From Fidelibacterota bacterium (GTDB lineage: Bacteria; Fidelibacterota; UBA2242; JAFGTP01), in NCBI GenBank assembly GCA_016934035.1, contig JAFGTP010000054.1:278948-342947 (forward strand): 64,000 nt of DNA, in the 5' to 3' direction. Under the pieces are notes generated by a model, which saw nothing but the letters and a program-made list of their open reading frames with translations, was not told where the DNA came from and did not search any database. Made by a program: the position numbers and the translations under genes. This document shows positions 53,721-63,999 of this stretch, piece after piece (positions within the stretch are counted from its first letter, which is position 1; each line of letters starts with the position of its first letter).

Positions 53721-55372
53721 TAAAAATCCAATTTCATTCCTAAATTGATAAACAGGTCTTTTTTATTGTCAAAGTGGTTGACAATTTGCATGTAAATATA
53801 GGAATCATTGTAGATTTCATATTGCAGGTCGAAGGTCAGAAAATCAATGGTTTGAATGTCGCCCATCAGCCATTTTGTGGCATAGTCCAATTCCGGATTG
53901 CGTTTTTCATAACTGATCCTGGGGTCCCCACCAAAAAAATTGTCGGCAGTATCATAGCCGTGTTTGAGGTGAGTGTACCCAAGTTTAAATTGGGTTCGTC
54001 GATTGATTCGGGTTTCATTGAAAAATTCCAATAATTGTGAATTGCCGCCGTAGGGAAACCCGAGTGAAAGTCCGTTATTTGTATAGTTATTGATGAAATA
54101 TTTGTGGGTATAGGTCCAGGGGCGTATTCGGGTCATTTCGGCAGTCCAGTTCATTGGCAGCGATATGAGTTCATTGGAAAACCTTACTCCCATCTGAAGG
54201 CCATGTTTATTGGCCCACCACTGGTTGAAAAGTTCGCTAAAGCGCATCTCATCTAAAAAAAATGTTCCGTAAAAAACAAAGTTAGGAACAATGTTGGTCT
54301 GAAAATCAAAAGCCATCAGGGAATTGTCCCGGTCCATCAGGGTATGTTCGAGGGACCAGTAAAAATTTACGGGCAGCAGATAGCCCGGCTCCACATTGCG
54401 GTTGCCGTAGATGATCATTTCCGTCAATCCGATTCGCGTATGGCCACCAAAAAAGGCCAGGTCAATTCGATGTCCGGCAATATATTTTTCTCTATTGCGA
54501 ACCTCATCGCGGGCATTCCGAAAACCGGTGCTGTCATTGAGCAGAGACCCATGAAAAAAGGAAAACCGAAAAGCCTTGTAAGTGTAATCAAAACCAAGAT
54601 AGGTGAAGGGAGATGCGGATCCGGTCAGTATCATACTGTTGTGAAAACTGGTGCCCCAGGTTAAAGGCTGGTGGTAGAGGCCGATATTCAGGTTTTTATT
54701 GTGATAGACCATGGATGAATAAATATTGTCAAAGGTGACTTTTTCCTCTTCTTCGTTGGTCCAGATGCCTCTTTCTTCTTTTGTCAATTCAGGATAATCG
54801 GGGTTGTTATCCCGCTGGTACCTGAAAAAATCGATATGAAAGAAAAGGTGCTCGTTTAATCCGCCCTGGATCAGATACCTGTCGGACACCAGTAGCCGTG
54901 AATATTGGTTTTTGTATTGTTGCTCAAAACGAAGCGAAGCATCGCCCCACATGAAAAAATGGTCTTTTTCCAGGGTGAATAAATGGGAGGCTTCGGTTTG
55001 ATCTTTTCTTGAAAAAATATGGGTCGCGACCCGTTTCAGGCCTTTTTGAGAAAAAAAAGGCACCAGCAAAGAACTTTCGGAATTTTCCAGGTCCTTGTGG
55101 ATATTCTGCGTCAGTTCCCTTCGGTAATCTGCCAGGAACTCATCCAGCAGGGCCCTCTCCAGGTCGGAGAGTCGAAAACGGTTTTCATCTACACTCTTCA
55201 GCAGGGCGGCAATCTGGCTTCGCATCAGGGGGTAAACCGCAGCGTTGAGTGACAGGATATTTCTATTTTCCATACGAAACAAAAAGGGATAGATATCATT
55301 GGAGATATTCACTGGAATTTCCGATGCAAAAATCCAGCAATTCAGCAGCAGTAAAACAATCAATTTTTTCAT
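53720..55372 (-). CDS. Wzi-like outer-membrane beta-barrel protein
   Basis: The 550-residue protein begins with a signal peptide (MKKLIVLLLLNCWIFASE). A helical N-terminal region (about 20-95, YPLMRSQIAALLKSVDENRF) is followed by a long stretch of alternating, aromatic-rich strands ending in MKLDF with a terminal Phe, as in outer-membrane barrels. This layout resembles the capsule-assembly Wzi family of FCB bacteria. Family assignment is from overall pattern, not a decisive motif. Cotranscription with a GT2 enzyme supports a role in a surface polysaccharide. Both ends overlap neighbours (ATGA and TAATG). Confidence 0.7.
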   Translation of the reverse strand: MKKLIVLLLLNCWIFASEIPVNISNDIYPFLFRMENRNILSLNAAVYPLMRSQIAALLKSVDENRFRLSDLERALLDEFLADYRRELTQNIHKDLENSESSLLVPFFSQKGLKRVATHIFSRKDQTEASHLFTLEKDHFFMWGDASLRFEQQYKNQYSRLLVSDRYLIQGGLNEHLFFHIDFFRYQRDNNPDYPELTKEERGIWTNEEEEKVTFDNIYSSMVYHNKNLNIGLYHQPLTWGTSFHNSMILTGSASPFTYLGFDYTYKAFRFSFFHGSLLNDSTGFRNARDEVRNREKYIAGHRIDLAFFGGHTRIGLTEMIIYGNRNVEPGYLLPVNFYWSLEHTLMDRDNSLMAFDFQTNIVPNFVFYGTFFLDEMRFSELFNQWWANKHGLQMGVRFSNELISLPMNWTAEMTRIRPWTYTHKYFINNYTNNGLSLGFPYGGNSQLLEFFNETRINRRTQFKLGYTHLKHGYDTADNFFGGDPRISYEKRNPELDYATKWLMGDIQTIDFLTFDLQYEIYNDSYIYMQIVNHFDNKKDLFINLGMKLDF

Positions 55373-56181
55373 TGATTCTCTTTCTTGCGGTCAAGTAGTT
55401 CCGGATGTTTGAGCCTTTGCTGCATGGCTCTGGCCAGTTTGCCGATTTGGGCGCCGTCCACCATGCGATGATCAAAGGTTCCTGTAAAAGGAAGCATGGT
55501 GCGGACCTGGATTTCACCGTCAATGACAACCGCTGTTTCCTCGGCCCTGCCCATGGTAATCACACCCGGAAGTTTTCCAATGGGGAAAAGGGCCACCATG
55601 CCGGTTTTTAAGCCGAAAGTTCCGATGTTGGTCAGCATGATACTGCCAAATGGTGAGGTTTGCTTTTTCAGGCCCGGAACAGGAAATTCCATATCAAATA
55701 TCCACCAGGTAATTATTTTCAAGGCCATTTTTCGAAAAGGCCAGGGTATTTTAGCCAGGGTGCTGACCAATGAAAAAAATCCTTTTTCCTTGCCTTCCCG
55801 TTTTGCTTCCAGACGACTATCGATGGATTCGGCAATTTCCGTCACAGTCTTATTCTGTGAATCTTTGACTACCATGCCAGTCTGCCCGTTGCCGCTTTTT
55901 TTTAGGACGCTGATGAAAACATCGGCACTGTCGCGATAGACAATTTTACCCCGGCGCACATAGCAATTGACTTCCGGCGCATCATAATAAAGCGCCTGCC
56001 CCAGGGCCGCAACGACAAACTGGGTCACTGTCAGTCGAACACCTTCTTCTTTACGTTTCTGAATGTAAGTCATCATATCCGTAACATCAACCTCATAAGT
56101 TCCATATACTTTTCCCTCTAAAGGTGCACCGTAAATAGCGATGGATAACTTTCGCCAGGGTGAAGTTGTCTTTTCTGTCAT
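55369..56181 (-). CDS. Stand-alone 2-oxoacid dehydrogenase E2-type acyltransferase domain
   Basis: The ATG at 56181 follows AAGGA; the annotated TTG at 56187 is less likely. The 270-residue protein is only the catalytic fold of E2 acyltransferases, also shared with chloramphenicol acetyltransferase. The active-site HRMVDGA (HxxxDG) lies near residue 245, and the SIMLTNIGTFGL and PGVITMGRAEE blocks precede it. Lipoyl and peripheral-subunit-binding domains, and E1/E3 genes, are missing, so it does not serve a normal dehydrogenase complex. In an operon with a GT2 enzyme and an outer-membrane protein it may acylate a surface glycan or lipid, which is inference. Confidence 0.82.
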   Translation of the reverse strand: MTEKTTSPWRKLSIAIYGAPLEGKVYGTYEVDVTDMMTYIQKRKEEGVRLTVTQFVVAALGQALYYDAPEVNCYVRRGKIVYRDSADVFISVLKKSGNGQTGMVVKDSQNKTVTEIAESIDSRLEAKREGKEKGFFSLVSTLAKIPWPFRKMALKIITWWIFDMEFPVPGLKKQTSPFGSIMLTNIGTFGLKTGMVALFPIGKLPGVITMGRAEETAVVIDGEIQVRTMLPFTGTFDHRMVDGAQIGKLARAMQQRLKHPELLDRKKENQ

Positions 56182-56326
56182 GATCAATCCTTATGTTTAT
56201 TAAACTGTAAATAAAATAATTATTTCCTTTAAAAAAAATAAGAACAATATTCCTTTCTAAGATAACTATGTGAAAAGTGGTTTTTTATGTCTCATTCTTA
56301 AAGCAAAATGGTTAAAAATGAATTTT

Positions 56327-56356
56327 TTCTTGCATCAAAAAATTTTTTTTTATAAA
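56327..56356 (+). promoter_or_regulatory. Candidate promoter of tRNA-Lys
   Basis: A TTCTTG (56327-56332) or TTGCAT (56330-56335) element precedes TATAAA at 56351-56356, 15-18 bases away. A CGGGC-containing stretch follows, as at many stable-RNA promoters. The tRNA begins 38 bases after the TATAAA. Confidence 0.4.
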
Positions 56357-56393
56357 CTATCGGGCTTTTTAAATAGAGAGCATTAATAATGAT

Positions 56394-56466
56394 GGGTGCA
56401 TAGCTCAGTAGGTAGAGCAACGCCCTTTTAAGGCGTGGGTCGAAGGTTCGAATCCTTCTGCACTCA
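56394..56466 (+). tRNA. tRNA-Lys (anticodon TTT)
   Basis: The 73 bases fold into a full cloverleaf. The acceptor stem GGGTGCA/TGCACTC has one G-T pair. The anticodon stem is ACGCC/GGCGT with loop CTTTTAA, giving anticodon TTT. The T loop is GGTTCGAATCC. The discriminator is A and CCA is not encoded (CAA follows). A terminator lies 23 bases downstream, so it is probably a single-gene transcript. Confidence 0.96.
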
Positions 56467-56488
56467 CAATCATTGGCTAAACATAAAT

Positions 56489-56519
56489 ATCCCGCTCTTG
56501 CAGCGGGATTTTTATTTTA
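56489..56519 (+). terminator. Rho-independent terminator after tRNA-Lys
   Basis: The 8-bp stem ATCCCGCT/AGCGGGAT with a CTTGC loop is followed by TTTTATTTTA. Confidence 0.9.
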
Positions 56520-56635
56520 TGTTCGGTATAACCTTCCAAATGTCTGAAAACCTTTGAAGGGTACGGTTCTAAATCACAAATTTCATACACCTTCCAATAT
56601 TCAAATTTAAATAACCAAACTTCGAAAATTGGAAA

Positions 56636-57832
56636 TCAAATAGTATATTGGGTCAGATTGAAATGATATCCCAATCCAAATTTGAAAATTGTATGTTTTC
56701 GCCATTCTTCGGAGAAAAGATGGCTGTCGGCCAGTGCGATGTCAAATTCAAAATCTTTATATTGATAAATACAGCCGGCTGTGAAATAATGAGCAAAAAA
56801 TTTGTCCTGGAAAATAAGGTCGGATCCATAATCTAAATATTCTGTATGGGTGATTTTGGAGCCAATACTTACCAACAGGTTGCTGTTTAATTCATATGTA
56901 ATTGAGCCATTCCATTCAAGTAAATCCTTTGTATTGTTCTTTCCTTTTATCGATTCCCAGTATACATAACAAAAATGATTTGTAATTGTAATTTCTTTTG
57001 GGAAGGTAATCGAGAATCCCGCATATAATTTTTGTGGGATATTTTTATAATAACGATAGGATTCACCATGATATTTATGGACCTTATCGAATTCAATTTC
57101 AGATTCATAAAAAATTCCCAATTTGGCATTTAACCAGTTGTCAGTAATGGAATATCGAAATCCCATGGAAAAATTATTTTCAATATCCTTCTCTTTGACG
57201 TCGTTTAACTTAATTTGAATGACTCCATTTTCATCAGGAAGCATGTTTTTGCCTAATGATTGTAATACAGTATAGAAGTGGGAATTAAATTGAAAACCAA
57301 TAGAAAGGATAGATGACTCCAGTAGGATATTATTGAGTTTGATTGCAGAAATCGCTGAATTTTTGTAAATCGTTTCATTTTTATAAGGATGAAATATTTC
57401 CGTATCAATATATCCTTGTTCATTGTCCCAAACCATTGTTCCCTGTATTTTACCAAAATCTGTTTTTGTGTTATAAGATTGATTGGAGGCCAAAGCGAAG
57501 TATAGGTTTTTGTGAGAATATGACAAACCAAAGGATTGGGGTAAATTATTGTTACGATAATGGCTGATATCAGCGATCCAGGCTTCCTTTATTTTGCTTT
57601 CAAACTGAAATGATCCTCCAATATTCAATCCTTCAAAATCCGCAATACAGGCAGGATTGCCTGCATTAATATTGGATATCAATGAATGTGTTGAACCTAA
57701 AAATCCTTTTCCTGTCAAATCCTGATGCACATGTCCCTGGGGAAGGTATAAAATTTTTATTGGATCAGTCAAATCATCCGAAAATAGGCTGGGAAATAAA
57801 ATAAGCAGGGAGACCAGGATTTTTTTTTGCAT
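56636..57832 (-). CDS. Exported protein, probable outer-membrane beta-barrel, unknown family
   Basis: The ATG at 57832 is preferred over 57838 because AAAAGG then has a workable 7-base spacing, and MQKKILVSLLILFPSLFS is a good signal peptide. The 398-residue product has an early segment (GSTHSLISNINAGNPACIAD) like the start of FadL/PorV-type barrels, where an N-terminal helix is followed by NPA. After that come alternating aromatic strands (FSMGFRYSITDNW, YAGFSITFPKEI, FKFGLGYHFNL). I cannot name the family. It is A/T-rich compared with the enolase gene and transcribed alone. A hairpin lies just upstream. Confidence 0.65.
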   Translation of the reverse strand: MQKKILVSLLILFPSLFSDDLTDPIKILYLPQGHVHQDLTGKGFLGSTHSLISNINAGNPACIADFEGLNIGGSFQFESKIKEAWIADISHYRNNNLPQSFGLSYSHKNLYFALASNQSYNTKTDFGKIQGTMVWDNEQGYIDTEIFHPYKNETIYKNSAISAIKLNNILLESSILSIGFQFNSHFYTVLQSLGKNMLPDENGVIQIKLNDVKEKDIENNFSMGFRYSITDNWLNAKLGIFYESEIEFDKVHKYHGESYRYYKNIPQKLYAGFSITFPKEITITNHFCYVYWESIKGKNNTKDLLEWNGSITYELNSNLLVSIGSKITHTEYLDYGSDLIFQDKFFAHYFTAGCIYQYKDFEFDIALADSHLFSEEWRKHTIFKFGLGYHFNLTQYTI

Positions 57833-59425
<1,593 letters not shown>

Positions 59426-59431
59426 TCGGTT

Positions 59432-59746
59432 ATGGTAGCTACTGAAAAAGGAAAAAAGGAAAAATCCATTCAATCACTTTTCCGGGTGTTCAAAATGCTT
59501 TTGGGCACTACCCTTTTTCTCCTGATTTTTGTCTTGGGTGATTATGGACTTTACCAGATTTATGTGTTGGACAAAAACACCAAATCGGTAGAAAAATCCA
59601 TTCATGATTTGCAAGCGGAAAAAGATTCTCTGATTATCAACAGAGAAAAACTGAAAAACGATATTGCCTTCATTGAAAAAATTGCCCGTGAAAAATACCG
59701 CATGGCAAAAAAAGGTGAAAAGGTCTTCAGGGTTATAGAAAAATAG
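59432..59746 (+). CDS. FtsB/DivIC-like septum formation initiator
   Basis: The 104-residue protein has a short cytoplasmic tail of about 23 residues, one membrane helix (MLLGTTLFLLIFVLGDYGLY) and a coiled coil (KNTKSVEKSIHDLQAEKDSL), then the family-typical EKIAREKYRMAKKGEKVF. FtsB/DivIC joins FtsL and FtsQ/DivIB in the divisome at the septum. It is encoded 6 bases after enolase, so the two are cotranscribed, and a strong terminator follows. Confidence 0.92.
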   Translation: MVATEKGKKEKSIQSLFRVFKMLLGTTLFLLIFVLGDYGLYQIYVLDKNTKSVEKSIHDLQAEKDSLIINREKLKNDIAFIEKIAREKYRMAKKGEKVFRVIEK

Positions 59747-59766
59747 ACAGCTACCAATCAATTGTA

Positions 59767-59799
59767 AAGGGCTGGTGATTATCAGCCCTTTTTTTTATT
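59767..59799 (+). terminator. Rho-independent terminator after the enolase-ftsB unit
   Basis: The 8-bp stem AAGGGCTG/CAGCCCTT with an 8-base loop is followed by T8 and further A/T bases. Confidence 0.92.
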
Positions 59800-59920
59800 T
59801 TTTAAAAAATATTGATAAATCCTTGGTTAATGATAATATTAATTTTATATAAGTCTTTGACACAGTCCAAGATGAAGTCAATTACCGGTTTTTACATTCT
59901 TTTTCCTAGGGGAACAAAAA

Positions 59921-62900
59921 ATGCACAAGAACATCCTCGCTATCAGCCATAATCAGCAAGACAAGCAGTTGTTTCAAAAAATATTCGACCATTCAATGTA
60001 CTCCTTCAGGATTGTACCTGATTTAGCATCTGCAAAAGACTGTCTGAACCAACAATTGCCGGCAGTACTGATTCTCTCTCTGGATTTTGCAGAAGAAAGT
60101 TTTGAAAAGCTAAAATGTTTTTTGGATGAACCTAGAAAATTTCCGATCGTCGCACTACTGGACCAGGGTGATAAAAAAGGTATTGATCAGATTTTAGCCT
60201 GGGATATAGAAGAATGCTTGATACGGCCTTTCTCAGAAGGTGAAGTATTGTTTCGAATCGAAAAGGCAGGAAAAGCTTTTGACCTGCGAAACAGTGTCAC
60301 GAAAAAAATTAAAAAATTGACCAGCAGTGAAAACAAATTTCGTTCTTATGTTGAAAATAATCCCGATGGTTTTTTCGTAGTCAATGATGAAGGAAAATAT
60401 CTCGAAGTCAATCCCGCAGCCTGCAAAATTACCGGGTATACAGCGGAAGAATTACTGGCTATGGGACTGAAAGATATTGTTCCGGAAGAAGATTCACAGG
60501 AAGGTTGGCAACACTTTCAGTGGGTCAAGGAGAAAGGGTTTGCCGAAGGAGACCTGGCATTTTTGCATAAAAACGGCGAGAAACGGTATTGGCGGGTCAC
60601 TGCAGTTAAAATCAATGACCGGAAATTTATTGGTTTTGCCAGAGATATTACCGAGCAGCAGAAAAATAAAAAAGCGCTCCTGGAAAGTGAGGAGAAACAC
60701 CGGCTTCTGGTTGAAAATACAGGGGTTGGCATCGGGTATTTTAGTCTCAATGGAGAAATCCTTTTCTTTAATCAACTGGCCGCTGAATATATGGGCGGAA
60801 AGCCGGAAGACTACATGGGCAGGACAATTTTTGAAGTGTGTGGAGAAAAAGATGGTCAAACCTATTTTGAAAGAATCCAGCAGGCTGCCCGAAGCAAACA
60901 GCCAATCAGGTTTGAAGATTTTGTGTCCATGCCCACCGGTCAGGATCGATGGTTTATGTCGATATACTCCGGAATCCAAGATTCAACAGGCAGCGTTATC
61001 GGTGTACAAATTGTTTCCAGTGATATTAGTGACCTGAAAGTAACGCAACTTTCGCTGATGAAAAGTGAACGGAATTACAGGCAATTGATAGAAACTGCTT
61101 CCGATAGTCTGTATGTCATGTCAGATCAGGGAAAAATAATCGAAGTCAACAAGACTGCCTGTGAAACCCTGGGCTATGAGAGGGGTGAATTATTGCAATT
61201 ATCCGTCAATGATGTGGATGTAAATTTTGACCGGCAGTCCTTCTTGTCCTTTTGGGAAAAAAATCCTTTTAATACCCCCCATACCTTCGAAACATTGCAT
61301 AAAAGAAAAGACGGCCGGCTGGTTCCGGTTGAAATCAATGGGAACAAATATAAAGTCAATGATAAGGTTTATTATCTGGGGTTTGCCAGGGATATTTCTG
61401 ACAGAAAGAAAAGTGAGCAGGCCATCCGTGAAACCACTGAGCGGTTTACCTCCCTGGTCAAACACCTGCAGTCCGGTGTTTTTTACATTGATACAGAAGG
61501 AAATATTCTGGAAACCAATCCGGCCCTCATCAGAATACTGGGATCACCATCGGAAGAAGCGACCAAAAAAATTAATATTTTTACCTTTCAACCGTTAATT
61601 GAATTTGGATATGTCGCCAAATTGAAAGAATGTATTCATAAAGGTGAAATTGTCTGGGGCGATGGCCAATACCTGAGTAAATGGGGAAAAGTAATATTTG
61701 TCAGTTATTATTTTGTTCCAATCTGGGAAAATGATCGGGTCAAAGGTGTCCTCGCCAGTATCGAGGATGTGAGTGAATTAAAAAAAACCGAAGCAGCGTT
61801 GAAAGAGAGCGAAAAACAAAAAAATATTATTCTAAACTCAACTACTGAAATGGTTGCTTTTTACGATGCAAATTTATCTATTTTATGGGCCAACAAAGCT
61901 GCTGCTGATTCCATGGGATTAGCTGTTGATACAATGAAAACCAACCATTGCTATGAGCTTTGGCAAAAAAGAAAAACACCTTGCCATGAATGCCCGGTAC
62001 TCAAGGCCAGGGACACCAAACAGCCTTGTGAAAAAAAAGTGCAGACACCGGATGGAAAATACTGGCTGATCAGAGCTTTTCCGATTTTTGATGAAGCCGG
62101 CGAAGTTGTCAATCTCGTTGAATTTGGAATGGATATTACCGCCAGTGAGATTGCTGTACAGGAACAGAAAAAATTGCAGGAAAAATTGATTCAGGCCCAA
62201 AAAATGGAATCGGTCGGCCGCCTGGCCGGTGGAATCGCCCATGACTTTAATAACATGCTGAGTGTAATAATAGGAAATTCTGAAATAATCATGTTTGGGC
62301 TAAAAGAAGGCGATCCGGTTTATGATGAAATTACAGAAATATACAAGGCCGCCATGCGGTCAGCTGACCTGACCCGGCAACTATTGGCTTTCGCCCGAAA
62401 ACAAACCATTTCGCCGGAAATTCTTAATATCAATCAAACGGTCAATGCAATGATGAAAATGCTGGAAAGACTCATCGGTGAAAATATTGAATTAATCTGG
62501 AAACCAGATGAAAACCTGCAACCAGTAAAAATTGACCCGACACAAGTGGACCAGATCCTGACCAATCTGATTGTGAATGCCAAGGATGCTATCCAAGGAA
62601 TCGGGAAGGTTGTTATTCAGACCCAGAATGTTGTGCTGGATGAAGAATTTTGTCGCAACAATATCGGGTTCCATACCAGTGGGGATTTTATCAAAATTTC
62701 CATCAGTGACAGCGGCAAAGGTATGGACAAAGAAACACTAAGCCATGTTTTTGAACCCTTTTTTACGACCAAAGAGATTGGAAAAGGCACAGGTTTGGGA
62801 TTGTCAACAATTTACGGAATTGTGAAACAGAATAATGGTTATATCAATGTTTACAGTGAGCCGGGAACAGGAACAACATTTAGCATCTTTTTCCCGGTGT

Positions 62901-63328
62901 TTATGAAGGAAGGGTATGAAGCCCAACCTGAAAAACGGGTCTTAGAGGTGACACCCAAAGGCAATGAAACCATTTTGCTGGTTGAAGATGAAATAGCCAT
63001 CATCAAATACATTACAAAAACACTCAAAGAACTGGGCTACAAAATACTGGTGGCGTCAAGCCCGGCAGAAGCCTTGGATATTACCCGTAAATATGGGCGG
63101 ACAATTGATCTGATGATTACTGATGTTGTCATGCCCCAGATGAATGGCCGGGAACTGGCAAAACAGGTTCTTGAAATGCATTCTGGGATCAAACAGTTGT
63201 TCATTTCTGGCTATACAGCCGATGTCATTGCACACCATGGGATTATTGAAGAAGGAGTTAATTTTTTGCACAAACCGTTTACCCTGGAAGAAATATCAAA
63301 AAAGGTCAGGCTAATTCTCGACAACTAA
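59921..63328 (+). CDS. Large cytoplasmic hybrid histidine kinase (pseudo-receiver-PAS array-HisKA-HATPase-REC)
   Basis: The 1135-residue protein has no membrane helix. Residues 1-120 have a receiver-like fold but lack its key residues: no acidic pair near the start (AISHNQQD), Ser where the phospho-Asp should be (LILSLDF), and Arg for the conserved Lys (LIRPF). Five PAS domains follow (about 130-745). The fifth carries a Cys-rich insert (CYELW, then TPCHECPVL and QPCEKK). HisKA has the phospho-His in LAGGIAHDFNNML, and HATPase_c has VNAKDAI and FEPFFTT. The C-terminal receiver is intact (LVEDE, MITDVVMP, LHKPF). Output is unknown; no cognate regulator is adjacent. Confidence 0.93.
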   Translation: MHKNILAISHNQQDKQLFQKIFDHSMYSFRIVPDLASAKDCLNQQLPAVLILSLDFAEESFEKLKCFLDEPRKFPIVALLDQGDKKGIDQILAWDIEECLIRPFSEGEVLFRIEKAGKAFDLRNSVTKKIKKLTSSENKFRSYVENNPDGFFVVNDEGKYLEVNPAACKITGYTAEELLAMGLKDIVPEEDSQEGWQHFQWVKEKGFAEGDLAFLHKNGEKRYWRVTAVKINDRKFIGFARDITEQQKNKKALLESEEKHRLLVENTGVGIGYFSLNGEILFFNQLAAEYMGGKPEDYMGRTIFEVCGEKDGQTYFERIQQAARSKQPIRFEDFVSMPTGQDRWFMSIYSGIQDSTGSVIGVQIVSSDISDLKVTQLSLMKSERNYRQLIETASDSLYVMSDQGKIIEVNKTACETLGYERGELLQLSVNDVDVNFDRQSFLSFWEKNPFNTPHTFETLHKRKDGRLVPVEINGNKYKVNDKVYYLGFARDISDRKKSEQAIRETTERFTSLVKHLQSGVFYIDTEGNILETNPALIRILGSPSEEATKKINIFTFQPLIEFGYVAKLKECIHKGEIVWGDGQYLSKWGKVIFVSYYFVPIWENDRVKGVLASIEDVSELKKTEAALKESEKQKNIILNSTTEMVAFYDANLSILWANKAAADSMGLAVDTMKTNHCYELWQKRKTPCHECPVLKARDTKQPCEKKVQTPDGKYWLIRAFPIFDEAGEVVNLVEFGMDITASEIAVQEQKKLQEKLIQAQKMESVGRLAGGIAHDFNNMLSVIIGNSEIIMFGLKEGDPVYDEITEIYKAAMRSADLTRQLLAFARKQTISPEILNINQTVNAMMKMLERLIGENIELIWKPDENLQPVKIDPTQVDQILTNLIVNAKDAIQGIGKVVIQTQNVVLDEEFCRNNIGFHTSGDFIKISISDSGKGMDKETLSHVFEPFFTTKEIGKGTGLGLSTIYGIVKQNNGYINVYSEPGTGTTFSIFFPVFMKEGYEAQPEKRVLEVTPKGNETILLVEDEIAIIKYITKTLKELGYKILVASSPAEALDITRKYGRTIDLMITDVVMPQMNGRELAKQVLEMHSGIKQLFISGYTADVIAHHGIIEEGVNFLHKPFTLEEISKKVRLILDN

Positions 63329-63999
63329 TGTTGGTTTCGTGCTGATTCCATGAAAGCCTGTACATTTTCCAGGGGAGTAGCCAAAGGTAAATCACATCCG
63401 GATCCCAAAACAAAATTAGAATGCTCCTGCATCTGGTGCTTCAGACATTTTGTGGCTTCAGCAATGGACTCATGAGTCCCGTTGAGGAAAATGTCAACGG
63501 GATCGAGATTGCCGATCAATTCCATTTGTGGCGGTATTCGCCGAATGATTTCCTTGAAATTTACGATGGAATCCAGGCTCAGGGCGGCGGCACCGGATCG
63601 GGCCATGGCATCCACCAGATGAGTGGTATCACCGCAAATATGCAGAATTAATGGTTTTCCGCCTGTTGATTTGACAATTTTTTGAAAGGCGGAAAGTGAA
63701 AACTGCCCATACATTTCCGGCGATAGCATCATGGACGAAGGATCAAGCACACAAACCGTATCAGCACCGGCTTCAAATAAATTTTGAGTGTAGTCCTGGA
63801 CCACACGGGTTGAAAATTCTACCAGTTGCGCCACAAAATCCGGCTGAAGTACGCAATTCATCAAGATGTCATTGACACCATTGAGTTCGCCTGCCAGTGT
63901 AAAGGGTCCGATGACATAAGCGCCTTTAAATGTATTGATGTGGGCAGCCATTTTTTTCAGGGTTTCAATAAAAACCGGCATGCGACCTGAAACTCCTTT
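63325..63999 (-). CDS. Uroporphyrinogen decarboxylase-family protein (5' partial)
   Basis: The frame is open to the window edge, and the ATG at 63981 is probably internal (upstream codons read KGVSGR). About 224 C-terminal residues are visible. They match the UROD barrel (FKGAYVIGPFTLAGELNGVND, KPLILHICGDTTHLVDAMA, LSLDSIVNFKEIIRRI, LIGNLDPVDIFLNGT, NFVLGSGCDLPLATPLENVQAF). The HICGDTT and GSGCDLP blocks resemble the corrinoid-linked methyltransferases of this superfamily (MtaA/MtbA/CmuA-like), where His and Cys bind zinc, more than heme-pathway HemE. Methyl transfer to a thiol or cofactor is therefore likely. It converges with the kinase, overlapping by 4 bases. Confidence 0.85.
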   Translation of the reverse strand, partial: KGVSGRMPVFIETLKKMAAHINTFKGAYVIGPFTLAGELNGVNDILMNCVLQPDFVAQLVEFSTRVVQDYTQNLFEAGADTVCVLDPSSMMLSPEMYGQFSLSAFQKIVKSTGGKPLILHICGDTTHLVDAMARSGAAALSLDSIVNFKEIIRRIPPQMELIGNLDPVDIFLNGTHESIAEATKCLKHQMQEHSNFVLGSGCDLPLATPLENVQAFMESARNQH

